Assembly (NCBI GenBank): GCA_026982035.1
Contig: JALSHW010000318.1
Coordinates: 1 to 7,633 of the forward strand
Source: Phycisphaerales bacterium
GTDB lineage: Bacteria; Planctomycetota; Phycisphaerae; Phycisphaerales; UBA1924
Length of the DNA stretch: 7,633 nt
Direction of reading: 5' to 3'
The position numbers were made by a program, and so were the translations under genes. The notes under the pieces were generated by a model, which was not told where the DNA came from, did not search any database, and saw only the letters and a program-made list of their open reading frames with translations. Positions 1 through 5,910 of this stretch are shown in pieces (the first letter of the stretch is position 1; each line of letters begins with the position of its first letter).

Positions 1-171
1 AACCATCGCCCATTTTCACATTTGCACTTCAACAGGAACCTGAAATAATCGTGGGTTCCCCCTAACCCTTTCGGATTTTGCCGAGTACACCCCTGATTTC
101 GGGGGCGTGGGTATGGTCCGACTGGCCTGATTTGACCCCAATACCCCCAATACCCCTGATACCATTGGTCA
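1..171. other. Upstream intergenic region of mgtE with C-rich tandem repeat
   Basis: No gene is supported here. Two things are visible. First, an inverted repeat GGAACC (35-40) / GGTTCC (54-59) has a 13-nt loop and no T tract. Second, a 9-bp tandem repeat of unit CAATACCCC lies at 139-147 and 148-156, followed by a decayed copy TGATACC at 157-163, directly before the mgtE start. I see no M-box-like magnesium riboswitch, but the leader is short and I could not fold it. A stop codon (TGA 133-135) in the mgtE frame limits how far upstream that gene can begin. No convincing -35/-10 pair was found. Confidence 0.5.
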
Positions 172-1560
172 GTGAAGTCCCCCACCATCCAACTCCTCGA
201 ACCTGAACTCATCGAGCTTCTGGATACCCAGAATTATCGGCAGGTCCGAGATGCCCTGGCGATCCTCGAACCGGCCGACATCGCCGACCTCATCGAATCA
301 CTCGATCCAGAAACCGGCGGCATCGCCTTCCGCATTCTTCCAAGAGAAATGGCATCAGATGTCTTTGCCGAACTCGAACTGCCCATTCAAGAGGCCCTAC
401 TGGACACCCTTGGAAGTGAACGCGCCGCACGAGTCATCGAAGACCTCGAACCCGATGACCGGGCCGCGCTTCTCGACGAACTCCCCGTCGAAGTCGCCAC
501 CCCGCTCATCGCACGACTGAGCCCAGAAAACCGGGCCATCACCCAAACCATCCTCGGCTACGACTCCGAATCCGTCGGCCGGCTCATGACCCCCGACTAT
601 GTCCGCATCCGCAAAGACTGGACCGTCGACGACGCCCTGGACCACATCCGTCGCTATGGACAAGATGCCGAGACCGTTCACTGGATCTTTGTCATCGACG
701 ACGAAGGCACCCTCATCGACGATCTCCACATCCGATCACTTCTCTTGGCCGACCCTGATTCAATCATCGCCGATCTGATGGATCATCATTTCGTCACCCT
801 CAGCGCGACCGATGACCGCGAAGAGGCCGTCCGCGCGATGGCCCGCTATAACCGCACCGCACTGCCTGTGGTCGATTCGCTCGGGCTGTTGATCGGCATC
901 GTCACCGCCGACGACATCGCCGATGTCGCCGAGGAAGAGTTCACCGAAGATGTCCAAAAACTCGGCGGCATGGAAGCCCTCCACGCACCCTACACCACAT
1001 CGCCCATCCGCGACATGGTCCGCAAACGCGGCTCCTGGCTTGCCGGGCTCTTCATCCTCCAACTCCTGAGCATCGGCGTCATCGGGCTCTTTGATCATCA
1101 ACTCGAACAAGCGGTCGTGCTTGCGTTGTTCATCCCGCTCATCATTGCTTCTGGTGGCAACACCGGCACCCAGGCCGCCAGTTTGCTTGTGCGCGCCATC
1201 GCCGTCGAAGAGGTCCATCTTGGGCTCTGGTGGCGAATCATCAAAAAAGAACTTTTGACAGGCCTCATCCTCGGCTCGGTTCTTGGATTCATGGGTGTCC
1301 TCACCGTCGTCTTGCTCTCGATGGTCGGCTTTGCCCACACGCCCCACGCGATTCCATTGGCCTTGACCGTCGGCAGCGCGATCTTCTTCATCGTCATCTG
1401 GGGCACCCTCATCGGCTCGATGCTCCCCCTGATCCTCCACAAACTCGGGCTCGACCCGGCGGCATCCTCAGCCCCCTTGGTTGCTACGCTGATGGACGCC
1501 TCAGGACTCACCATCTACTTCGGGCTCGCCATCTTCATTCTTCGAGGTTCACTTCTCTAG
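172..1560 (+). CDS. mgtE: Magnesium transporter MgtE
   Basis: This encodes a 462-residue inner-membrane Mg2+ channel/transporter, close to the usual MgtE length. The order of domains is typical: a cytosolic superhelical MgtE_N domain (about 1-130, with repeated LEPADIADLIESLDPE-like motifs), a CBS pair (about 136-258) and a C-terminal membrane domain of about five helices (about 288-306, 313-333, 360-384, 391-417, 433-457). Family hallmarks are present: the SGGNTGTQ pore motif (327-334) and GLDPAASSAPL...D442 near the end, matching the conserved pore aspartate. In this family the N and CBS domains sense cytosolic Mg2+ and close the pore. The start is GTG; it is the only plausible start after the in-frame TGA at 133-135, and it fits the usual MgtE N-terminus, although no Shine-Dalgarno is visible. 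The gene stands alone and converges on a truncated thioredoxin-fold gene. Confidence 0.96.
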   Translation: MKSPTIQLLEPELIELLDTQNYRQVRDALAILEPADIADLIESLDPETGGIAFRILPREMASDVFAELELPIQEALLDTLGSERAARVIEDLEPDDRAALLDELPVEVATPLIARLSPENRAITQTILGYDSESVGRLMTPDYVRIRKDWTVDDALDHIRRYGQDAETVHWIFVIDDEGTLIDDLHIRSLLLADPDSIIADLMDHHFVTLSATDDREEAVRAMARYNRTALPVVDSLGLLIGIVTADDIADVAEEEFTEDVQKLGGMEALHAPYTTSPIRDMVRKRGSWLAGLFILQLLSIGVIGLFDHQLEQAVVLALFIPLIIASGGNTGTQAASLLVRAIAVEEVHLGLWWRIIKKELLTGLILGSVLGFMGVLTVVLLSMVGFAHTPHAIPLALTVGSAIFFIVIWGTLIGSMLPLILHKLGLDPAASSAPLVATLMDASGLTIYFGLAIFILRGSLL

Positions 1561-1598
1561 GCCGCGTCTGACGGCTCCAAATTGTTGATCTGCGGTGG

Positions 1599-1628
1599 CC
1601 CGGATCGCCGAGCCGGGTCTTCGTTTTC
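1599..1628 (+). terminator. Rho-independent terminator of mgtE (left hairpin)
   Basis: A hairpin with 9-nt arms is formed by CCCGGATCG (1599-1607) and CGAGCCGGG (1609-1617), with one mismatch. Its nominal centre is one base, so the real loop must open by a few pairs. It is followed by the T-rich TCTTCGTTTTC (1618-1628). It lies about 40 nt after the mgtE stop. The T tract is interrupted, so strength is uncertain. Confidence 0.6.
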
Positions 1629-1640
1629 AGTTCAAATGCA

Positions 1641-1669
1641 CGAAAAAGAACCCGGCTCGGCGAGCCGGG
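1641..1669 (-). terminator. Rho-independent terminator facing the tlpA remnant (right hairpin)
   Basis: Read on the minus strand, the perfect 9-bp palindrome arms CCCGGCTCG (1669-1661) and CGAGCCGGG (1659-1651) are followed by TTCTTTTTCG (1650-1641). This is a standard intrinsic terminator layout about 35 nt beyond the stop of the minus-strand gene. It forms the mirror image of the mgtE terminator. Confidence 0.6.
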
Positions 1670-1703
1670 CCACCGGGGGCCGAGCCGTCAGACATGACCT
1701 AGA

Positions 1704-2063
1704 TCACTCAATCATTCCATTGATCAACGCCTCGAACCTTGCGCGTTGTTCGGCGTACGCCTCCCCCGTTGCCGGACCACTGAAGCCGGTGTACACGGCT
1801 TGCACCTCGTTGTGTTCGTTGAGGAAGATCAGCGTCGGGTATGACCGCACTTTATCAAGCACCGGCAACGCCGCCGAGGCCTTGGCCTTGTCGATCAATC
1901 CCGCAATCAGGATCGGCCAACTTGTCCCGATGTGTTCATGATGCCGACGCACTTGCTCCACCGACCGATCAAAATCATCCGTGATTTCAAAGGCCAATCC
2001 CACAATCGCCAGGTCATCGCCGTACTGCTCTTTGAGCGACACCAATCTCAGAAACCAATACAT
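1704..2063 (-). pseudogene. 5'-truncated TlpA/thioredoxin-fold protein
   Basis: The 119 visible residues match the back half of a TlpA-like thioredoxin-fold protein. The signs are IVGLAFE (start of the central strand), WPILIAG, the cis-proline strand YPTLIFLN, and TGFSGPATGEAY, a tail typical of these exported redox proteins. The catalytic CxxC and everything before it, including any signal peptide, are absent; a complete member would have at least 60 more residues upstream. Extending the frame upstream of the ATG meets a TGA after three codons (TGA ATA ACT TGC), and no Shine-Dalgarno precedes the ATG. GC content drops sharply right there, so the gene appears cut at about 2047-2063 by the neighbouring AT-rich segment. 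It has no Cys and cannot be an ordinary disulfide reductase. A short expressed non-catalytic protein is possible but less likely. Confidence 0.75.
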
Positions 2064-2092
2064 GCAAGTTATTCACAATTGCAAATTATGAC

Positions 2093-2115
2093 TTGACAAG
2101 GGGGGGGGGTATATT
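2093..2115 (+). promoter_or_regulatory. Putative promoter with poly-G spacer
   Basis: A consensus -35 hexamer TTGACA (2093-2098) is followed by one A, a run of ten G (2100-2109) and a -10-like TATATT (2110-2115). The spacer is 11 bp, well short of the usual 16-18, so the promoter would be weak or off as written. Changes in tract length would alter the spacing. It sits 43 bp upstream of the first gene of the AT-rich pair. Chance occurrence cannot be excluded. Confidence 0.35.
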
Positions 2116-2143
2116 GCGAAAGTGATACAATCCTGCTCGCGTT

Positions 2144-2148
2144 GGAGG
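2144..2148 (+). promoter_or_regulatory. Shine-Dalgarno GGAGG deciding the ATG at 2158
   Basis: GGAGG ends 9 nt before the ATG at 2158. This supports that ATG over the in-frame GTG at 2122, which has no ribosome binding site and would place 12 extra residues before the signal peptide. Confidence 0.7.
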
Positions 2149-2157
2149 CCAGCATTA

Positions 2158-3129
2158 ATGTTTACAAACAAATTACTCATCAGTATATTTGGTATTTTGA
2201 TTCCGTTGTCGAGCGTCGTATTTGGGCAGCCATCCGGGGCCGACTGCGATATTCTTGTAGGTGGTCGTTTGAATGATATGAATTGCTACGACTGCCAATT
2301 TATCCGAAGCGAACACAATGTCTGGGATTACCAAGACCCTGTTGTTCATACATTGCCCGACAGCATAGTAAGTGGCGGCGGAGCCGTGGTTTATCACTGC
2401 ACACCCGACACCATCAGAGACCGTCTAGTTGCTGACACCACCATTACAGTAAGCGAATCACTCAATTTTAGTGAAAGTGGGAGCGGTGGAGGGCGAGTGG
2501 GATTAAGCTTCGTTGTAATTGCGGAAGGATCATTCGGATTGACCGCAGGCGCTGGTGTCGCAAGCACTGTTTCGGTCTCTCCTAGATTGGTGGCGGAAAG
2601 GGAAGATGTCCCCGACTGCCACGGGGTCGGAATCGAATCGGAGTATACGCGTTTTTATCGAACCGGATACATCCGCGAGTTTGCAATGGTCTCCTATTAT
2701 GAGTGCGATTGTATCTCGGACTATGGTATCACATTCCGAGATATTCATGTCACTTATAAGTGTCAGCCACGACTTGTCCATGCGAACTCAGAATTGGTAC
2801 GCTCAACGGCGGGTGTCTGGCTTCGGGCTGCATCTTTTAATCCTCCACGAGCACCGTCGGTTTATTCCACAGCGCGTTGCAACTACTGTGACCAAGGAGG
2901 TGGCGGCGGTGAGGATGAAGACGACCCAGACCCAGACGACGGAAATCAAGATGATGACGGGACAGGGGGCGAAGACGATACTCCCTACGATGGTGACGAT
3001 CCCAATGGAGACGATGATGGTGATGGCATTCCAAACTGTGAAGACGATACGCCTGATGGCAACAACGGCCCAACCCATAAAAATTTCAGTTCGCCAGACG
3101 GTAATCCATTCAAAATTGTCATACACTAA
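2158..3129 (+). CDS. Exported Cys-rich protein with Asp-rich TSP3-like tail, unknown function
   Basis: The protein has 323 residues and I do not recognise its family. Residues 1-24 form a clear Sec signal peptide (MFTNK, hydrophobic stretch, likely cut after FGQ or just before it). The mature protein has 11 cysteines, including CxxC pairs at 43/46 and 241/244, which suggests disulfides or metal binding outside the cytoplasm. A Gly/Ser-rich hydrophobic stretch lies at about 105-145. From about 246 the sequence becomes Gly- then Asp/Glu-rich, and 280-297 (DPNGDDDGDGIPNCEDD) looks like one calcium-binding thrombospondin type 3 repeat, a feature of secreted and cell-surface planctomycete and Bacteroidetes proteins. 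The start is the ATG preceded by GGAGG. The stop lies 22 bp before the next gene, so the two are probably co-transcribed. Base composition is much more AT-rich than in flanking genes, which suggests recent acquisition. Confidence 0.8.
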   Translation: MFTNKLLISIFGILIPLSSVVFGQPSGADCDILVGGRLNDMNCYDCQFIRSEHNVWDYQDPVVHTLPDSIVSGGGAVVYHCTPDTIRDRLVADTTITVSESLNFSESGSGGGRVGLSFVVIAEGSFGLTAGAGVASTVSVSPRLVAEREDVPDCHGVGIESEYTRFYRTGYIREFAMVSYYECDCISDYGITFRDIHVTYKCQPRLVHANSELVRSTAGVWLRAASFNPPRAPSVYSTARCNYCDQGGGGGEDEDDPDPDDGNQDDDGTGGEDDTPYDGDDPNGDDDGDGIPNCEDDTPDGNNGPTHKNFSSPDGNPFKIVIH

Positions 3130-3151
3130 GCAGATACAGGAAACTTGACAT

Positions 3152-4336
3152 ATGAAAAAGAAATTACTCACCGCATTCTCAGCAATACTATTTGTACAAC
3201 CCCCAACCTTTGCCCAACCAAAATCCGGCGAAAGCAACCTGAACATATCCACACTCAAAGCCGTCTCCGCAAAGTGGACAAACGAAAGAGACCTGTCCCT
3301 GCTCTTTGAGCAAACTGACAATCGAATTTTGCTGGCTGAATACATAATTTCCGAATGCATCAACAGCAATACGCTTTCCGAGTTGGCAAGAGTAGACGGC
3401 TTACGAATTGCAGGACATATTTGCTACAGAGACGGATCCTATGAAAATGCAAAAACTGCATTCTCTGCACTGCGCGACCTTGATTCATCCCCCCGATGGA
3501 ACTCCGAAGCACTTAGAATGCTGGCGCAATTGAGTATGAATGACCCCGACCTCGACATCACCATTGGATTTTTCAATGATGCCCTCGATTTCGCCCTCCA
3601 GGACGATCCAAATGGCGACTTTCTTTCCACAAAATCGCTTCTCAATACTTTATGTAGTCTCAACTCGGCCACAGGAAATCACAACGGTGCCTTGGAAACA
3701 GCACTTGTCGGAATTGATCTATTTTCCAGTCCAAATACACAGCGAGAAAAAGCCCAATTTATTTACTGGGCGTACTTAGCCAATAAGAATCTAGGCGACC
3801 ACCCTGGTGCTCTCTACAATCTAAACGACTTGCTAGAAAATCACCCAGAATTTCAAGCCGACAATGACATCCATGGCATTCCTCCCTTACTTCGCATTGA
3901 CCAGTTCATTTTGCGGGGACAGGGATGGGAACGCCCATCTGAAGATTTCATTTACGAAATTCTCGACATATGCTATGATCCCGAATACCAATTGATGCCG
4001 AGTCGTTTATTGATTTTGGAAAAATTTGGCAAGCTTCTTGAAAGAAATGACCAATTTTCTGCCGCAATAAATATCAGATCGACACTTCGAAATGAACTCT
4101 CAACCCAACTCGATACAAACAACTCCATCAACCCGCTTCTCAAAACTGATCTGCGAAATCGTTTAGCAAGGTTGGCATTAGATGACGCAAGACTTCTTCT
4201 TAAAACAGGTGACCCAGCAGGTGCTTTTGCTCTGCTTTCAGAAATCAACAGTCCTCAAACCCAGTTGCCTGAGGAAATTCTAAATCAAATTTCCCAACTT
4301 CGTGAGACAGCCGAAGATTTATTACCCGTTCCGTGA
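3152..4336 (+). CDS. Exported TPR-like helical protein, unknown function
   Basis: The protein has 394 residues. A signal peptide is clear: MKKK, a hydrophobic core, and a probable cut after TFA (residue 21). The rest reads as helix-turn-helix pairs resembling degenerate TPR repeats, for example about 82-115 (GLRIAGHICYRDGSYENAKTAF), 203-232 (WAYLANKNLGDHPGALYNL) and 334-366 (ALDDARLLLKTGDPAGAFALL). No catalytic motif is seen. By family analogy it would be a scaffold or interaction protein in the periplasm or at the surface, perhaps partnering the product of the gene 22 bp upstream; this is inference. An AGGAAA ribosome binding site (3138-3143) lies 8 nt before the ATG. Codon use is AT-rich: a 60-nt sample at 4021-4080 has 20 G/C, against 40 in a sample from mgtE at 421-480. 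No terminator separates it from the riboflavin gene 46 bp downstream. Confidence 0.8.
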   Translation: MKKKLLTAFSAILFVQPPTFAQPKSGESNLNISTLKAVSAKWTNERDLSLLFEQTDNRILLAEYIISECINSNTLSELARVDGLRIAGHICYRDGSYENAKTAFSALRDLDSSPRWNSEALRMLAQLSMNDPDLDITIGFFNDALDFALQDDPNGDFLSTKSLLNTLCSLNSATGNHNGALETALVGIDLFSSPNTQREKAQFIYWAYLANKNLGDHPGALYNLNDLLENHPEFQADNDIHGIPPLLRIDQFILRGQGWERPSEDFIYEILDICYDPEYQLMPSRLLILEKFGKLLERNDQFSAAINIRSTLRNELSTQLDTNNSINPLLKTDLRNRLARLALDDARLLLKTGDPAGAFALLSEINSPQTQLPEEILNQISQLRETAEDLLPVP

Positions 4337-4382
4337 TCTCTAACGCTGCTTTATCTGAAGGGTAGCCATATCATCAAGAACT

Positions 4383-5573
4383 ATGCGTTCTGAGAAAACC
4401 CAATCACCCTTCTCCCCCATCGAGGAAGTCCTCCAAGACCTCCGGGCCGGACGCATGGTCGTCGTCACCGATGATGAATCACGCGAGAACGAGGGCGACC
4501 TCATCCTCCCGGCCCAGTTCATCTCCGCCGAGTCCATCATGTTCATGCTCAAAGAGGCCGCCGGCTACATGTTTGTCTCGCTGCCAGAATCCGACTGTGA
4601 TCGGCTCGATCTTCATGGCCAGGCCGCCGTCAACACCTCGGCGCGGGGCACCCCGCTGACCGTCTCGGTCGACGGCCACCCAAAGCACGGCTTCACCACC
4701 GGAGTCTCCGCGCACGAACGAGCCAAAACAATCCAGATGCTCATCGACCAAACCACCGTCCCGACCGACTTCGTCCGCCCCGGACACATCAACCCGCTCC
4801 GCTCACGCGACGGCGGCGTCCTGGTCCGCGTAGGACACACCGAAGGCATCGTTGATCTGTGCCGATTGGCCGGTCTGAATCCTGGATGCGTCGGCATCGA
4901 GATTGTGCATCCCGATGGCCACATGATGCGCGTGCCAGACCTTACCGAGTTCTGCACACAACACACCATCAAGATGTGTTCGATCAAGCAGATCATCGAG
5001 TACCGACTCGCCACTTCAAAGATCGTTCAGCGCCTCGACCCCATCGAAGGCACCACCATCCAAACCCCCCAAGGCCAGTTCAACCTCATCGCCTTCCGCT
5101 CCCCAACCGATCCGATGCCGCACCTCGCGCTGACCGTCGGCGATGTCGGCACCCTCGACGAATACCACAACCCCATCCCCAACGCAGAACCCACACTCGT
5201 CCGCGTTCACAAACGCGATCTCCTCGGCGACATCTTCCACGACCTCGGATCATCGACCACCTCCACAGGCGACACGCTCCAACGATCCATGCAGATGATC
5301 CAAGACGCCGGCCGCGGCGCGATCATCTACCTCCGCCCCCACGGCGTGGGCGATGCCCTGACCGATCGCCTCTCCCGACCACACCAGCACAACCAAGAAG
5401 ACTCCATCATCGAAGCCCTCTCCCCAGAAATGGTCGAATACGGCACCGGCTCACAGATTTTGAGAGGCCTGGGAATCTCGCACCTCAAACTCATCACCAA
5501 CTCAGGCGCGTCGTACCCCCACCTCGAATCCTTCGGGCTCACCATCACCGAGCGGGTCAAAGTCGCCGATTAA
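4383..5573 (+). CDS. ribBA: 3,4-dihydroxy-2-butanone 4-phosphate synthase fused to degenerate GTP cyclohydrolase II-like domain
   Basis: The protein has 396 residues in RibBA architecture. The N-terminal domain (about 12-207) is an intact DHBP synthase, which converts ribulose 5-phosphate to dihydroxybutanone phosphate for riboflavin. It shows RENEGD (34-39), the TTGVSAHER region (105-113), RPGH (132-135), the metal-binding GHTEG (151-155) and IEIVHPDG (172-179). The C-terminal half (about 224-396) aligns along its length with GTP cyclohydrolase II (VRVHKRDLLGDIF, YGTGSQILRGLG). However, the three zinc cysteines are replaced (about D279, S290, T292), no Cys occurs after residue 199, the QEGRG motif reads PHGVG, and TNNPxK reads TNSGAS. 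GTP cyclohydrolase activity is therefore unlikely, as in RibBX-type proteins. The ATG gives the expected N-terminus; the only purine-rich site upstream (AAGGG 4358-4362) is distant. No FMN riboswitch is visible in the 46-bp gap. Confidence 0.9.
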   Translation: MRSEKTQSPFSPIEEVLQDLRAGRMVVVTDDESRENEGDLILPAQFISAESIMFMLKEAAGYMFVSLPESDCDRLDLHGQAAVNTSARGTPLTVSVDGHPKHGFTTGVSAHERAKTIQMLIDQTTVPTDFVRPGHINPLRSRDGGVLVRVGHTEGIVDLCRLAGLNPGCVGIEIVHPDGHMMRVPDLTEFCTQHTIKMCSIKQIIEYRLATSKIVQRLDPIEGTTIQTPQGQFNLIAFRSPTDPMPHLALTVGDVGTLDEYHNPIPNAEPTLVRVHKRDLLGDIFHDLGSSTTSTGDTLQRSMQMIQDAGRGAIIYLRPHGVGDALTDRLSRPHQHNQEDSIIEALSPEMVEYGTGSQILRGLGISHLKLITNSGASYPHLESFGLTITERVKVAD

Positions 5574-5579
5574 GAAAGC

Positions 5580-5603
5580 ACCCGTCGATCAACGGGTACT
5601 TTT
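5580..5603 (+). terminator. Probable weak terminator after the riboflavin gene
   Basis: A 6-bp stem, ACCCGT (5580-5585) with ACGGGT (5592-5597), has a 6-nt loop and is followed after AC by TTTT (5600-5603). It starts 6 nt after the stop codon. The T tract is short, so termination may be partial. Confidence 0.55.
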
Positions 5604-5661
5604 AGATCAATCGGTATAGTTTGAAATCAGTCCAGAAACTGCATCCATCCTCACCTAGACC

Positions 5662-5775
5662 ATGGCGTGTGCTGTCCCGGCTAAGGTCCCGGCTAAGTAT
5701 GTATGTTCACTCAAAAAATTTGCTCAATTATTCTCGCGCCACCAAATGGGCGAATTACCTAAATTAACAGCATAA
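5662..5775 (+). CDS. Possible 37-residue micro-ORF, doubtful
   Basis: An ATG-to-TAA frame encodes 37 residues beginning MACAVPAKVPAKYVC, with the duplicated VPAK arising from the tandem 12-mer, then a basic segment (SLKKFAQLFSRHQ). No Shine-Dalgarno precedes it and I recognise no family. It could be chance or the remnant of a longer gene. Confidence 0.15.
   Translation: MACAVPAKVPAKYVCSLKKFAQLFSRHQMGELPKLTA
5674..5697 (+). repeat. Perfect tandem 12-mer, two copies
   Basis: GTCCCGGCTAAG occurs at 5674-5685 and again at 5686-5697, immediately followed by TATGTATG (5698-5705), itself a doubled 4-mer. The unit length is a multiple of three, so it keeps any reading frame. Confidence 0.8.
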
Positions 5776-5910
5776 CACCCACGCCTGTTTGGTCTTTACT
5801 CGGCCCGCCCGATAATTCCGACGGCTCAAGACACCGAACTGGCAAACTGACCCAAACCCACATTCGTATATCTCATCTGTAGTCCCAAACACAAACAACA
5901 GGAGACCCCC

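Larger units (their letters stand above)
1566..1693. repeat. Nested inverted repeat (paired-hairpin, BIME/MITE-like element)
   Basis: There are two levels of symmetry. The outer arms are a perfect 12-bp inverted repeat, GTCTGACGGCTC at 1566-1577 against GAGCCGTCAGAC at 1682-1693. The inner arms are 26 bp, 1593-1618 against 1650-1675, matching at 25 of 26 positions (A1604/G1664 is the mismatch). Each inner arm is itself nearly palindromic around CCCGG...CCGGG, so the DNA can form either one long stem or two separate hairpins. The paired GC-rich palindromes resemble REP doublets or a small non-autonomous element, but no transposase or target duplication was seen. The element fills the space between the 3' ends of two convergent genes. 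Confidence 0.85.
5604..5910. other. Intergenic region, AT-richer, mostly featureless
   Basis: This is about 300 bp between the riboflavin gene's terminator and the DUF1579 gene. It holds a duplicated 12-mer and a possible 37-codon ORF, both listed separately. The right end has AGGAGA (5900-5905), the ribosome binding site of the following gene, 5 nt before its ATG. I found no tRNA-like fold and no convincing -35/-10 pair, though a promoter for the DUF1579 gene must lie here if the terminator works. Confidence 0.5.

Noticed and set aside
1582..1941. Plus-strand 119-codon open frame
   Set aside because: It runs through the inverted repeat and antisense to the TlpA-like frame, which carries recognisable thioredoxin-fold motifs; this frame has none.
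2122..2157. Upstream GTG start for the Cys-rich protein
   Set aside because: It lacks a ribosome binding site and overlaps the real one; starting at 2158 puts the signal peptide at the N-terminus.
2803..3369. Minus-strand 188-codon open frame
   Set aside because: It spans the junction of two well-supported plus-strand genes with signal peptides and ribosome binding sites, and has no recognisable motif.
2064..4382. Insertion sequence or prophage fragment
   Set aside because: No transposase, integrase, terminal inverted repeats or convincing target duplication was found at the two ends of the AT-rich segment.
4337..4382. FMN riboswitch before the riboflavin gene
   Set aside because: The gap is far too short for the conserved RFN fold and shows none of its motifs.
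4859..5605. Plus-strand 248-codon open frame overlapping the riboflavin gene
   Set aside because: Its Arg/Pro/His-rich low-complexity translation is typical of a +2 frame in GC-rich DNA; the ribBA frame has clear motifs.
5604..5910. tRNA or structured RNA in the intergenic gap
   Set aside because: No cloverleaf arms or TTCGA-type loop could be assembled by eye; a covariance-model search would be needed to exclude other RNAs.
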